The translations under genes were made by a program, and so were the position numbers. Positions 15,355 to 22,312 of a stretch of 23,154 bases of DNA are shown one piece after another. Location of the stretch: contig DGQR01000185.1 in assembly GCA_002390825.1 (NCBI GenBank), forward strand, positions 1-23,154. Direction: 5' to 3'. Origin of the DNA: Rhodoferax sp. UBA4409 (GTDB lineage Bacteria; Pseudomonadota; Gammaproteobacteria; Burkholderiales; Burkholderiaceae_C). Numbering within the stretch: position 1 is the stretch's first letter; each line of letters starts with the position of its first letter. Under the pieces are notes generated by a model. The model was not told the DNA's origin. It was given only the letters and a program-made list of their open reading frames with translations, and did no database searches.

Positions 15355-15789
15355 ATGTTCAATCCATCCCAAGAAGACGTACGTCGATTTTTCTGCTCCA
15401 CCTACGCCAAAGCCAAGGCGGGCCAATCACTTGAAGCTATTGAAATCATAGCGTCGCAATGGATGGACGAGCACCCCGAATACCGCGAAGACTTTGCCGA
15501 TCTGGACACCGCGCTGGCCACGGTGTACGAGGCGACCGAAGGGCGCACCAACCCTTTTTTGCACTTGAGCATGCATTTGTCGATCAGCGAACAGTGCAGC
15601 ATCGACCAGCCGCGGGGCATCCGGCAGGCGGTGGAGCTGCTGACCCACAAGCGGAACTCTTTGCACCAGGCCCACCACGAAACCATGGAGTGCCTGGGCA
15701 CCATGCTCTGGGAAAGCCAGCGGGCCGGCCGGCCACCCGACGGCAATGCCTATATTGACTGCGTGCAGCGCCACGCCACCAAAGACTGA
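15355..15789 (+). CDS. DUF1841 family protein
   Basis: 144-residue soluble protein of unknown function. It matches DUF1841 by the middle block TNPFLHLSMHLSISEQ, then DQPRGIRQAVELL, and HQAHHETMECLGTMLWESQRAGRPPD. Several histidines (HLSMH, HQAHH) are spaced as if they bind a metal, but no enzyme activity is established. ATG 15355 is 25 bases after kefC with only a weak site (CTTGAG) before it. A palindromic repeat supplies the segment EAIEIIAS. It may be co-transcribed with kefF-kefC; the next gene has its own promoter-like region. Confidence 0.9.
   Translation: MFNPSQEDVRRFFCSTYAKAKAGQSLEAIEIIASQWMDEHPEYREDFADLDTALATVYEATEGRTNPFLHLSMHLSISEQCSIDQPRGIRQAVELLTHKRNSLHQAHHETMECLGTMLWESQRAGRPPDGNAYIDCVQRHATKD
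15436..15452. repeat. GCTAT-N7-ATAGC palindromic intragenic repeat, copy 3
   Basis: GCTATTGAAATCATAGC inside the DUF1841 gene, encoding A-I-E-I-I-A in the same frame as copies 1 and 2. One base differs from copy 2 across 17. Confidence 0.65.
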
Positions 15790-15807
15790 GTCTGCGCTTT
15801 CACGCAA

Positions 15808-15853
15808 CTGTCATGGACCTTGTCACGCCGCTGCCATCATGCGGCGATAGCAT
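15808..15853 (+). promoter_or_regulatory. Pho-box-like repeats with -10 element upstream of Mpo1-like gene
   Basis: Three CTGTCAT-like units: CTGTCAT (15808-15814, perfect), TTGTCAC (15820-15826) and CTGCCAT (15831-15837). The last two have the 11-bp period of PhoB sites; the first is one base off phase. A -10-like TAGCAT begins exactly 10 bases after the last unit (15848-15853), the normal geometry of PhoB-activated promoters, which lack a -35. Likely start of transcription is near 15860, 20 bases before the ribosome binding site. Confidence 0.6.
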
Positions 15854-15882
15854 GAATCTTCTGTTTACAGGAGACTCCGTCC

Positions 15883-16497
15883 ATGCAGGAATTTTTTAAG
15901 CAACTCAAAATCCAGCGCTGGGATGACCATCGCTATTACCACCACAGCCGCATCAACCAGTCTTTGCACTTGGTCAGCGCGATCAGCTTTGTGGTGGCCT
16001 ATGCGCTGCTCTTCAAAGACCCCGCCATGGCGGCTTTGGTCGCCTGGCTTATCTCCATGACGGCCCGCCAATCCGGCCACTTTTTCTTTGAACCGCGGGG
16101 CTATGACGAGGTCAACAAGGCCACCCACGAATACAAAGAAGAGATCAAGGTCGGCTACAACCTGCAGCGCAAAGTGGTGCTCATGGCCATCTGGGCCGCA
16201 GCCCCGGTGATGCTCTGGATCGACCCCACCCTGTTCGGCTACTACGAGGCCACCACCGGCTTTGAAGCCTTTGCCCGTCACACCGGCGAACTTTGGCTGG
16301 CCGTGGGCGTGGGTGGCTTGATTTTCCGCACCGTGCACCTTTTCTTTATCAAAGACGTGATGTCCGGTCTGGTGTGGATGACCAAAATCATCACCGACCC
16401 CTTCCACGACATCAAGCTTTACTACAAAGCACCTTTGGCCCTGATGCGCGGCGAACTCATTGAGCCCCGCGGCAATATGGACCACGCCCCCACCTGA
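15883..16497 (+). CDS. Mpo1-like/DUF962-related membrane protein
   Basis: 204-residue protein with about four hydrophobic segments (roughly 28-44, 46-60, 99-113, 138-155). Its N-terminal half resembles the Mpo1/DUF962 family: a histidine block HRYYHHSRINQSLH (His16, 20, 21, 29) followed by RQSGHFFFEP (His66), the pattern whose histidines bind iron in yeast Mpo1, a dioxygenase acting on 2-hydroxy fatty acids. The C-terminal half does not match anything I recognise (FRTVHLFFIKD, TDPFHDIKLYYKAP). Preceded by Pho-box-like repeats; AGGAGA lies eight bases before the ATG. A function in lipid metabolism under phosphate limitation is inference; iron binding is untested. Convergent with the aminotransferase. 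Confidence 0.75.
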   Translation: MQEFFKQLKIQRWDDHRYYHHSRINQSLHLVSAISFVVAYALLFKDPAMAALVAWLISMTARQSGHFFFEPRGYDEVNKATHEYKEEIKVGYNLQRKVVLMAIWAAAPVMLWIDPTLFGYYEATTGFEAFARHTGELWLAVGVGGLIFRTVHLFFIKDVMSGLVWMTKIITDPFHDIKLYYKAPLALMRGELIEPRGNMDHAPT

Positions 16498-16521
16498 CCG
16501 GAACCCGTTGCCAGGTTCCGG
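16498..16521. terminator. Stem-loop between convergent genes, possible terminator
   Basis: Perfect 8-bp stem CCGGAACC/GGTTCCGG with an 8-base loop directly after the Mpo1-like stop and 11 bases past the end of the aminotransferase. Neither side has a uridine tract, so intrinsic termination is uncertain. Confidence 0.4.
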
Positions 16522-16532
16522 CCCTCTGCGGC

Positions 16533-18197
16533 TTAGAACTTGGCGGCCAGCATCTCCCGCAGGATGCGGCGCTTGATGACCTTGTGCGTCTGGGCGCCAT
16601 CGGTCCACCACCAACCATCCTGCTGCATCGCCTGACCCGCCGCCACAAACCGGCGGGTTACCTCCTCAAAGTCCGGATCGCTGAAATTCAGGCTGAAGAT
16701 CATGCGACCGGTTCCCACCCAGCTCAAGGCCAGCCCTTGCAAACGCAAATAGTGCTGAAACAACCAGTGGTAGCAGCCGGGCTGCGTGTAGGTCACTGTC
16801 CAGATGGTCGACAGGTTGGCCACGCGTACCGGCAGCCCTGCCGCCTCCATGGCATGGTTGAGCTGCGATGCGCGGCGGTTCCAGACACCGTCCAGATCGG
16901 TGTAGAGCGCTTGTACCTCGGGTGTTTCGAGCCTGCGCAGAAAGGCATTCATGGCGCCCATCACATAGGGGTGCGAATTGAACGTGCCGCGGGCAAAGCA
17001 AATGTCGGCAGGAGCGTCTTCACGGAAGCGGCGCATCCATTCGCGCTTGCCGCACAGCACACCAATGGGCAGCCCGCCGCCCAGCGTCTTGCCGTAAGTC
17101 ACCATGTCGGCGCGCACACCGAAATATTCCTGTGCGCCACCGGGCGCCAGGCGGAAGCCAACAAACACCTCGTCAAAGATGAGCGCAATACCGCGCTCAT
17201 CGCAAATCGTGCGCAGGGTTTGCAGCCACGCGGCGTAGGCCGCTTTGTCGAACCCGGCTTTGCGCGAACCGTCCAGCAAAGAGCCGTCGCTGGGCGCCGG
17301 CATATTGGGGTGCAGGGCCTGCAAGGGGTTGATCAAGATACAGGCAATGTCACGGCGCTTGCGCAGCACGCGCAGAGTGCCCTCGCCCATCTCGGACAAA
17401 GTGAAGGTGTCTTTAGCCGTCATCGGGTTGCCGATACCGGGCTGCACATCGCCCCACCAGCCATGGTAAGAGCCGCAAAAACGCACCAGCTTTTTGCGGC
17501 CGGTGTGGTAGCGGGCCAGGCGCACCGCTTGCATCACCGCTTCGGTACCGGACATGTGGAAAGACATCTCATCCATGCCCGAGGCTTTGCGCAAGCGCTG
17601 CACGTTGTCCACCATGACCGGGTGGTAAGCCCCGAGCACCGGGCCCAGGTCGCGGGCGATGGCTGCACCTTCGTCAATGCACTCCTTGTAAAAGTCATTG
17701 CCCATCAGGTTCACTCCATACGAGCCGGTGAGGTCAATGAACACATTGCCGTCCAGATCGGTCACGGTGACGCCGGAGGACGACTGCAAAAACGAACCGA
17801 TCTTCAAGCCCTGCTTGACCATGGACTTGAACTGGTAGGGCACGCGGTAGGCGCTGACGAACTGCATGTCCGACAAGCCATCAATGACCGAAGCGCCCGC
17901 CTCCAGGGTCTTGGGGTAGCGCTGTGCGATGCCTTGTACCAGTGCGGCAAAGGCCGCTTTGCGACGTGCCACCACATCGACTGGCGCGCCGTCTACGGCG
18001 AAAACCTGGTGTTCGTCGTAACTGTAGTTGGGCAGCAAAGAAGCCAACAAACGCGCATTGCGCGGATGGCCTGCCAGCGAGCGGTGCTTGGCCAGCGACA
18101 GCTCGGCGCGCGCCTTCAATTTGCGCAAAGCCGCTATGGCCGCCGCCGTGCCCACGCCGGCCAGCAGCAGGGTTTGGAGTTCTAGAGATTCATTCAC
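16533..18197 (-). CDS. Membrane-anchored class III PLP aminotransferase (glutamate-1-semialdehyde aminomutase-like)
   Basis: 554-residue fold-type I PLP enzyme. The catalytic domain starts near residue 115 and resembles glutamate-1-semialdehyde 2,1-aminomutase: SGTEAVMQAVRLAR (phosphate loop), SYHGWWGD (ring stacking), DEVFVGFR with Asp342, and the Schiff-base lysine Lys370 in TYGKTLGGGLPIG. Unlike HemL (about 430 residues) it has a roughly 115-residue N-terminal extension that begins with a hydrophobic helix (about 8-24, LQTLLLAGVGTAAAIAAL), suggesting membrane attachment. It is therefore unlikely to be HemL; the substrate is unknown. GTG 18197 is chosen because AAGGTGA precedes it at good distance; GTG 18206 is possible. 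Divergent from phosphatidylserine decarboxylase, starts about 40 bases apart. Confidence 0.88.
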   Translation of the reverse strand: MNESLELQTLLLAGVGTAAAIAALRKLKARAELSLAKHRSLAGHPRNARLLASLLPNYSYDEHQVFAVDGAPVDVVARRKAAFAALVQGIAQRYPKTLEAGASVIDGLSDMQFVSAYRVPYQFKSMVKQGLKIGSFLQSSSGVTVTDLDGNVFIDLTGSYGVNLMGNDFYKECIDEGAAIARDLGPVLGAYHPVMVDNVQRLRKASGMDEMSFHMSGTEAVMQAVRLARYHTGRKKLVRFCGSYHGWWGDVQPGIGNPMTAKDTFTLSEMGEGTLRVLRKRRDIACILINPLQALHPNMPAPSDGSLLDGSRKAGFDKAAYAAWLQTLRTICDERGIALIFDEVFVGFRLAPGGAQEYFGVRADMVTYGKTLGGGLPIGVLCGKREWMRRFREDAPADICFARGTFNSHPYVMGAMNAFLRRLETPEVQALYTDLDGVWNRRASQLNHAMEAAGLPVRVANLSTIWTVTYTQPGCYHWLFQHYLRLQGLALSWVGTGRMIFSLNFSDPDFEEVTRRFVAAGQAMQQDGWWWTDGAQTHKVIKRRILREMLAAKF

Positions 18198-18238
18198 GAC
18201 ATTCACCTTTCAATCCAACTTCACTATCAACAATCACC

Positions 18239-19120
18239 ATGCAACTACGTGCACAGATTCAAAAAATACTCAGCCAGGAAGACCTGAACTTCCTGCTGAC
18301 CAACCGCATTCCCCGGCAAGCGCTCACCCGCTTTCTGGGGTGGTTCAGCAAGATCGAGCAGCCGCTGGTGCGTGATGCCTCTATCGGCATCTGGAAGTTC
18401 TTCAGCGACCTGGACTTGCGCGAAGCCAAAAAGCAGCGCTTTTCCAGCATGCATGACTGCTTCACCCGCGAACTCAAAGACGGCGCCCGCCCCGTGGCAC
18501 AAGACCTTGACGCGATGACCAGCCCGGTCGATGCCATCGTGGGTGCGAGTGGCCCCATTGAAGGCACCCGCGTGTTCCAGGCCAAGGGCTTTCCGTACAC
18601 CCTGGAAGACCTGCTGGGTCCGGACGCGGACATCGACGAATGGCGCGACGGCAGCTTTGTGACCTTGCGCCTTACTTCCAGCATGTACCACCGCTTCCAC
18701 GCCCCCCATAACTGCACCGTGGACGAAGTGCGCTACTTCTCCGGCGACACCTGGAACGTGAACCCGATTGCCCTCAAGCGGGTAGAAAAACTGTTCTGCA
18801 AAAACGAGCGTGCCTTCATCGGTACCCGACTGAACGGCCCCGGCCCGATGCAGGGGCAACGGGTGGCATTGGTTCCGGTGGCTGCGGTGCTGGTAGCCAG
18901 CATCCGGCTGCACTTTCTGGATGTGCTGTTTCACCTGAAATACACCGGCCCCAAAAAGATCGCCTGTAACGCAAGCTTTAAGCGCGGGCAGGAAATGGGC
19001 TGGTTTCAGCATGGCTCCACCGTGATCGTGCTGGCGCCCAAAGGCTTTGTGCTCGACGCAGGCTTAGAGCAAGGGTCGCGCGTGCGAATGGGCCAGCCGC
19101 TCCTTCGCTGGCAATCCTGA
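18239..19120 (+). CDS. psd: Phosphatidylserine decarboxylase
   Basis: Pyruvoyl enzyme converting phosphatidylserine to phosphatidylethanolamine at the inner membrane. 293 residues, the size of PSD type I. Visible: Asp98 in SPVDAIVGASG, the YHRFHAP block (His151/His154), and the self-cleavage site GWFQHGSTVIV with Ser260, which becomes the pyruvoyl group after cleavage from Gly259. The tail RMGQPLLRW also fits. ATG 18239 gives the family length although no good ribosome binding site precedes it. The gene is divergent from the aminotransferase, and its 3' end overlaps the convergent glycosyltransferase gene by 57 bases. Confidence 0.96.
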   Translation: MQLRAQIQKILSQEDLNFLLTNRIPRQALTRFLGWFSKIEQPLVRDASIGIWKFFSDLDLREAKKQRFSSMHDCFTRELKDGARPVAQDLDAMTSPVDAIVGASGPIEGTRVFQAKGFPYTLEDLLGPDADIDEWRDGSFVTLRLTSSMYHRFHAPHNCTVDEVRYFSGDTWNVNPIALKRVEKLFCKNERAFIGTRLNGPGPMQGQRVALVPVAAVLVASIRLHFLDVLFHLKYTGPKKIACNASFKRGQEMGWFQHGSTVIVLAPKGFVLDAGLEQGSRVRMGQPLLRWQS

Positions 19121-20347
19121 GGCGCTTGCCCTGCTCGCTGCGGCCGACGCAAAAGGTCTGCCGTGGCGCTCCAGCACCGAGCGCAAGGTGTTCAAGAAGG
19201 TATCGGCCACCGCATCCCAGCTGCGGTCGGCCACGGCCTTGGCAGCCGCCGCGCGGAAACGTGCGATACGTTCGGGGTCCACGGCCAGTTGCACTGCGGC
19301 ATTGACGAAAGACACGTCGTCGCCTGTAGGCACCAACACCCCGTTGTTGCCGCTTTCAATCAGTTCGAGCGCCGCGGCACAGTCGTATGACACCACCGCC
19401 AGCCCGCTGGCCAATGCTTCGGGCACCACGTTGCCATAGGTCTCGGTCATGCTGGGGAACAAAAACAGGTCGGCCGAGGCATAGTGCACTGCGAGGTCGC
19501 CGCCTTTTTGCACACCGGCAAAGTGTGCTTCCGGGCACGCCTCGGTCAGCGCTTTGCGCAGAGGGCCATCGCCCACAAACACCAGCTTCACATCCGGCAC
19601 CCGGGCCTTGATAGCACGGAACGCGGCCACTACCAGCCCCACGTTTTTCTCTTTGGCCAAGCGCCCCACCAACAAAATGACGGGCTCATCGCCCTGCACA
19701 CCCCATTGGCGGCGCAGCACATCCGAGCGGTGTTGCGGGCCGAACTGCTCCAAAGCCACGCCACGCGACAGCAGGGTCACGTTCTCGTAGCCGCGTGCGC
19801 TGAGGTCCTGCACAAGGCTGCGGGTGGGCACCATGGTGGCTTGGGTGCGGTTGTGCAGTTTGCGCAGGTAAGACTCGATCGGCGTCTTCAAGAGGCCAAT
19901 GCCATAGTGCTGCGAATAGCTCTGAAAATTGGTGTGAAACGAGCTGGTGATCGGCAGCTGCAGCTTGCGCGCCGCCGCTACCGCGGACCAGCCCAGCGGG
20001 CCTTCGGTGACCACGTGCACGATGTCGGGCCGGCGCTCACCCCAGAGTTTGATCAGGCGACTTTTGGAGGGCATGCCAAATCGCAGCTCACCGTAAGCCG
20101 GCAAGGGCACGCCTTTGGAAAGCACTTCGTCCAGCCCCTCGTGCTGCAAGGTGGCTTGCTCGCGCGGCTGGCGTGGTCGCACCACCTGCACCGAGTGGCC
20201 CTTTTGCAGCATGCCGTTGACAAGCCACCCCAGCGTCATGGCCACGCCATTGACTTCAGGGGGGAAGGTTTCTGTCACGACGGCAATCCGCAAACTGGAG
20301 AGCTGCGGAGCGAAGGACTCGATGAGGAGGTCGTCGGAGGTTTTCAC
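19064..20347 (-). CDS. GT4-family glycosyltransferase, probable glycolipid synthase
   Basis: 427-residue GT-B glycosyltransferase. N-terminal acceptor domain: RIAVVTETFPPEVNGVA, HVVTEGPLGWSA, SFHTNFQSYSQHYG; C-terminal donor domain: ILLVGRLAKEKNVG, FVGDGPLR and the EX7E motif in TETYGNVVPEALASG. This resembles the alpha-mannosyl/glucosyl transferases that glycosylate diacylglycerol, including the Agt enzymes of Pho-regulated lipid remodelling. The start is uncertain: GTG 20347 lies just after a predicted Pho-dependent -10 element, while GTG 20365 would lie upstream of it. A low-complexity alanine/serine-rich tail overlaps psd by 57 bases. It lies just downstream of lplT on the same strand but has its own promoter-like region. 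Confidence 0.88.
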   Translation of the reverse strand: MKTSDDLLIESFAPQLSSLRIAVVTETFPPEVNGVAMTLGWLVNGMLQKGHSVQVVRPRQPREQATLQHEGLDEVLSKGVPLPAYGELRFGMPSKSRLIKLWGERRPDIVHVVTEGPLGWSAVAAARKLQLPITSSFHTNFQSYSQHYGIGLLKTPIESYLRKLHNRTQATMVPTRSLVQDLSARGYENVTLLSRGVALEQFGPQHRSDVLRRQWGVQGDEPVILLVGRLAKEKNVGLVVAAFRAIKARVPDVKLVFVGDGPLRKALTEACPEAHFAGVQKGGDLAVHYASADLFLFPSMTETYGNVVPEALASGLAVVSYDCAAALELIESGNNGVLVPTGDDVSFVNAAVQLAVDPERIARFRAAAAKAVADRSWDAVADTFLNTLRSVLERHGRPFASAAASRASASGLPAKERLAHSHARPLL

Positions 20348-20354
20348 ACACCCG

Positions 20355-20399
20355 AGACTAGGCACCGCACATAACAGCTTGATGATGGTTTTTTGACAG
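20355..20399 (-). promoter_or_regulatory. Pho box with -10 element upstream of glycosyltransferase
   Basis: On the minus strand three heptamers repeat with an exact 11-bp period: CTGTCAA (20399-20393), CCATCAT (20388-20382), CTGTTAT (20377-20371), against the PhoB consensus CTGTCAT. A weak -10 (TAGTCT, 20360-20355) begins exactly 10 bases after the last unit, the same spacing as upstream of the Mpo1-like gene. It sits in the short gap between the lplT stop and the glycosyltransferase start. Confidence 0.65.
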
Positions 20400-20410
20400 T
20401 TTGGCGTCGC

Positions 20411-21670
20411 TCACGCCACCCGCTGCGGCCGCCATTGCCCGCGGTAGAGCCCACACACCAGCGCCATCCCCACAACCACCATGACGCCAAAGCCCCATAT
20501 CAAGGTGTGCAAAGGCAAGTTGAGCGCAGTGACACCGGCATAGACCACCAGCATGACCAGCATGCCTGCGTTTTCATTAAAACCCTGCACCGCAATCGAG
20601 CGCCCCGCTGTGAGCAAGGTGTAACCCCGATGCTGCAGCAGCGCGTTCATGGGGACTACAAAAAACCCCGCCATGGCGCCCACCACGATCATCAGTACTG
20701 CGGCGGCATAAATCGACTGTACCCACAGCATCATCGGTATCACGACACCCAGCAACAGCCCCAGCGGCAACAGATGGACGGCCCGCTCCAGCACCACGTA
20801 GCGGCTTGCAGCGATGGCGCCGACCACCACCCCCAGGGCGGTTACTCCTTGCAGGTAGGCGGCTTGATCCAGAGGCAGGCCAAACGCCTCGTGCGCCCAA
20901 CGCAACACCACGAGTTGCAGCGTAGCGCCTACCCCCCACAACAAGGTGGTCACCGCCATGGACATGCCCCCGACCTTGTCGCGCCAGAGCACCAGGTTTT
21001 CGCGCCAGAACCGCACCACCAAAATACGCGGATGAATCGAATGAGCGTCGTAGCGGGCACCGCTATCGGGGATCCAGAGGCACACCACCATGGCGATGCT
21101 GTTCAACAGCAGCAAGACCACCATGCCCCCCGCGTAAGCACTGCCCTCAGCGGGCTGCCAAGCTAGCAACAAAGGGCTTATCAAGAGTCCCCCCAGAACC
21201 GTACCCAAGATAACGGCACACACCGTGGCTCCCTCAAAAAATCCATTTGCACGCACCAGCGCTGCAGGAGGCAGCAACTCGGTCATCAACCCGTATTTCG
21301 CAGGCGCATAAAGGGCGGCACCCCACCCCGCCACTGCAATCGCCAGCAGAGGATCCGCCCCCCGCAGCAATAGCAACATGGCAATCACCTTGAAGGCGTT
21401 GGACAACACCATCACCCGCCCCTTGCGGAATGCATCTGACGCAGGCCCCACAAACGGTGCCAACACTACATAGAACACGGTGAAGCCGATTTTGAGCATT
21501 GGTATCCGCCAATCCGCCTCTGCCAACTCCATCACGCGGGCGATCGCCACAATCAAAAACGCGTTGTCCGCAAGCGTGGAGAGGAATTGAACACCCAACA
21601 ACAAGTAGAACGCTCGGGGCATGGGGCGGCTGGAGTTCGGCATGGCGTTGCGGAGAGTAAAGCTGCGCAT
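20411..21670 (-). CDS. lplT: LplT-like MFS lysophospholipid transporter
   Basis: 419-residue major facilitator protein with about twelve helices. The LplT-type features are an early FLSTLADNAFLIVAIA segment (helix 1), FVGPASDAFRKGRVMVLSN (loop 2-3), and GWGAALYAPAKYGLMTELLPPAALVRANG (a block typical of LplT). LplT flips lysophospholipids to the cytosolic leaflet for re-acylation. In enterobacteria it sits next to the acyltransferase aas, which is absent here. Start is uncertain: ATG 21670 has GGGCAG upstream, while ATG 21643 and 21622 are also open. Divergent from the YkgJ-type gene. Its stop lies 12 bases from the Pho box of the glycosyltransferase. Confidence 0.9.
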   Translation of the reverse strand: MRSFTLRNAMPNSSRPMPRAFYLLLGVQFLSTLADNAFLIVAIARVMELAEADWRIPMLKIGFTVFYVVLAPFVGPASDAFRKGRVMVLSNAFKVIAMLLLLRGADPLLAIAVAGWGAALYAPAKYGLMTELLPPAALVRANGFFEGATVCAVILGTVLGGLLISPLLLAWQPAEGSAYAGGMVVLLLLNSIAMVVCLWIPDSGARYDAHSIHPRILVVRFWRENLVLWRDKVGGMSMAVTTLLWGVGATLQLVVLRWAHEAFGLPLDQAAYLQGVTALGVVVGAIAASRYVVLERAVHLLPLGLLLGVVIPMMLWVQSIYAAAVLMIVVGAMAGFFVVPMNALLQHRGYTLLTAGRSIAVQGFNENAGMLVMLVVYAGVTALNLPLHTLIWGFGVMVVVGMALVCGLYRGQWRPQRVA

Positions 21671-21724
21671 GCTGCCCGTGGGTTATGAAGCCTGCGTGAC
21701 ACGCCCTCGTAACGCGGCCGTGTC

Positions 21725-22252
21725 ATGGATTTGCCGCAATCCGTCCCTAGCATGCTGCGAAACTTGCTACCGGAGCCTGCCTTGCGACACCGACTTGCCC
21801 ACTGGGCTACCCACGCGTTGATTGGCTGCGCGTATCTCAGCGTTCCGGTGGCTCCGGCCTTAGCCAGCCTGGTGTTTTGGCGGCGGCGATACCTGCTCCG
21901 CTACCGGACCACCATGCGCAAAACGCTGACCCACATCCAGGCCCTGCAGCAGGGCCCTGCCCTGCATTACTTCCGGGATGTGGCCGGCCAGGTGAAACAA
22001 GTGCCGGAGCACATTGAAGGTGAATGCGTGCAGTGCGGCAACTGCTGCATGAACCACCAATGCATGTTTCTGGAGCCTGCAGGCGCGGAAAAATTTCAGT
22101 GCGGTATCTACCACTCCCCTCTGCGCCGTTGGTCCAACTGTGGTTCGTTTCCGCTCCACGGCCATGACATCGCCCGATACCAATGCCCCAGCTACTACGT
22201 CGCGGGCGGGCAAGACAAGCCTGTCATCCCGATCCACCCGGTACGGATTTAA
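21725..22252 (+). CDS. YkgJ family cysteine cluster protein, membrane-associated
   Basis: 175-residue protein with one hydrophobic segment (about 31-51) and then a cysteine-rich domain: CVQCGNCCMNHQCMF (Cys101, 104, 107, 108, 113), then Cys126, Cys139 and Cys154. This matches the YkgJ/zinc- or iron-chelating domain (CxxCxxCC). Such proteins are thought to bind metal or an iron-sulphur cluster; the function is not settled. The hydrophobic segment ahead of the cluster is not part of the usual short YkgJ proteins. ATG 21725 is the longest start; ATG 21752 is possible, and neither has a clear ribosome binding site. Convergent with cytochrome c4. Confidence 0.85.
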   Translation: MDLPQSVPSMLRNLLPEPALRHRLAHWATHALIGCAYLSVPVAPALASLVFWRRRYLLRYRTTMRKTLTHIQALQQGPALHYFRDVAGQVKQVPEHIEGECVQCGNCCMNHQCMFLEPAGAEKFQCGIYHSPLRRWSNCGSFPLHGHDIARYQCPSYYVAGGQDKPVIPIHPVRI

Positions 22253-22267
22253 GGCGCACCCAAACAA

Positions 22268-22290
22268 AAAGCCGCTGAAACAGCGGCTTT
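22268..22290. terminator. Rho-independent terminator between ykgJ-like gene and cytochrome c4
   Basis: 10-bp stem AAAGCCGCTG/CAGCGGCTTT with a 3-base loop. On the minus strand it is followed by TTTTTG, making it a good terminator for cytochrome c4. It may also serve the plus-strand YkgJ-type gene, whose T run is shorter. Confidence 0.88.
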
Positions 22291-22312
22291 GAGTTGTGTG
22301 AGGCAGACGAGA

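Noticed and set aside
15860..15869. CTGTTTACAG as a LexA-like site upstream of the Mpo1-like gene
   Set aside because: LexA sites need an 8-bp spacer between CTG and CAG arms of this type; here the spacing is far too short, and the sequence overlaps the ribosome binding site region.
16584..18185. 533-codon open frame on the plus strand opposite the aminotransferase
   Set aside because: It mirrors the aminotransferase almost exactly and its translation has no recognisable domain; it is a GC-codon shadow of a gene with intact catalytic motifs.
19484..20374. 296-codon open frame on the plus strand opposite the glycosyltransferase
   Set aside because: Low-complexity composition without motifs, and the minus strand carries a complete GT4 gene with the EX7E motif.
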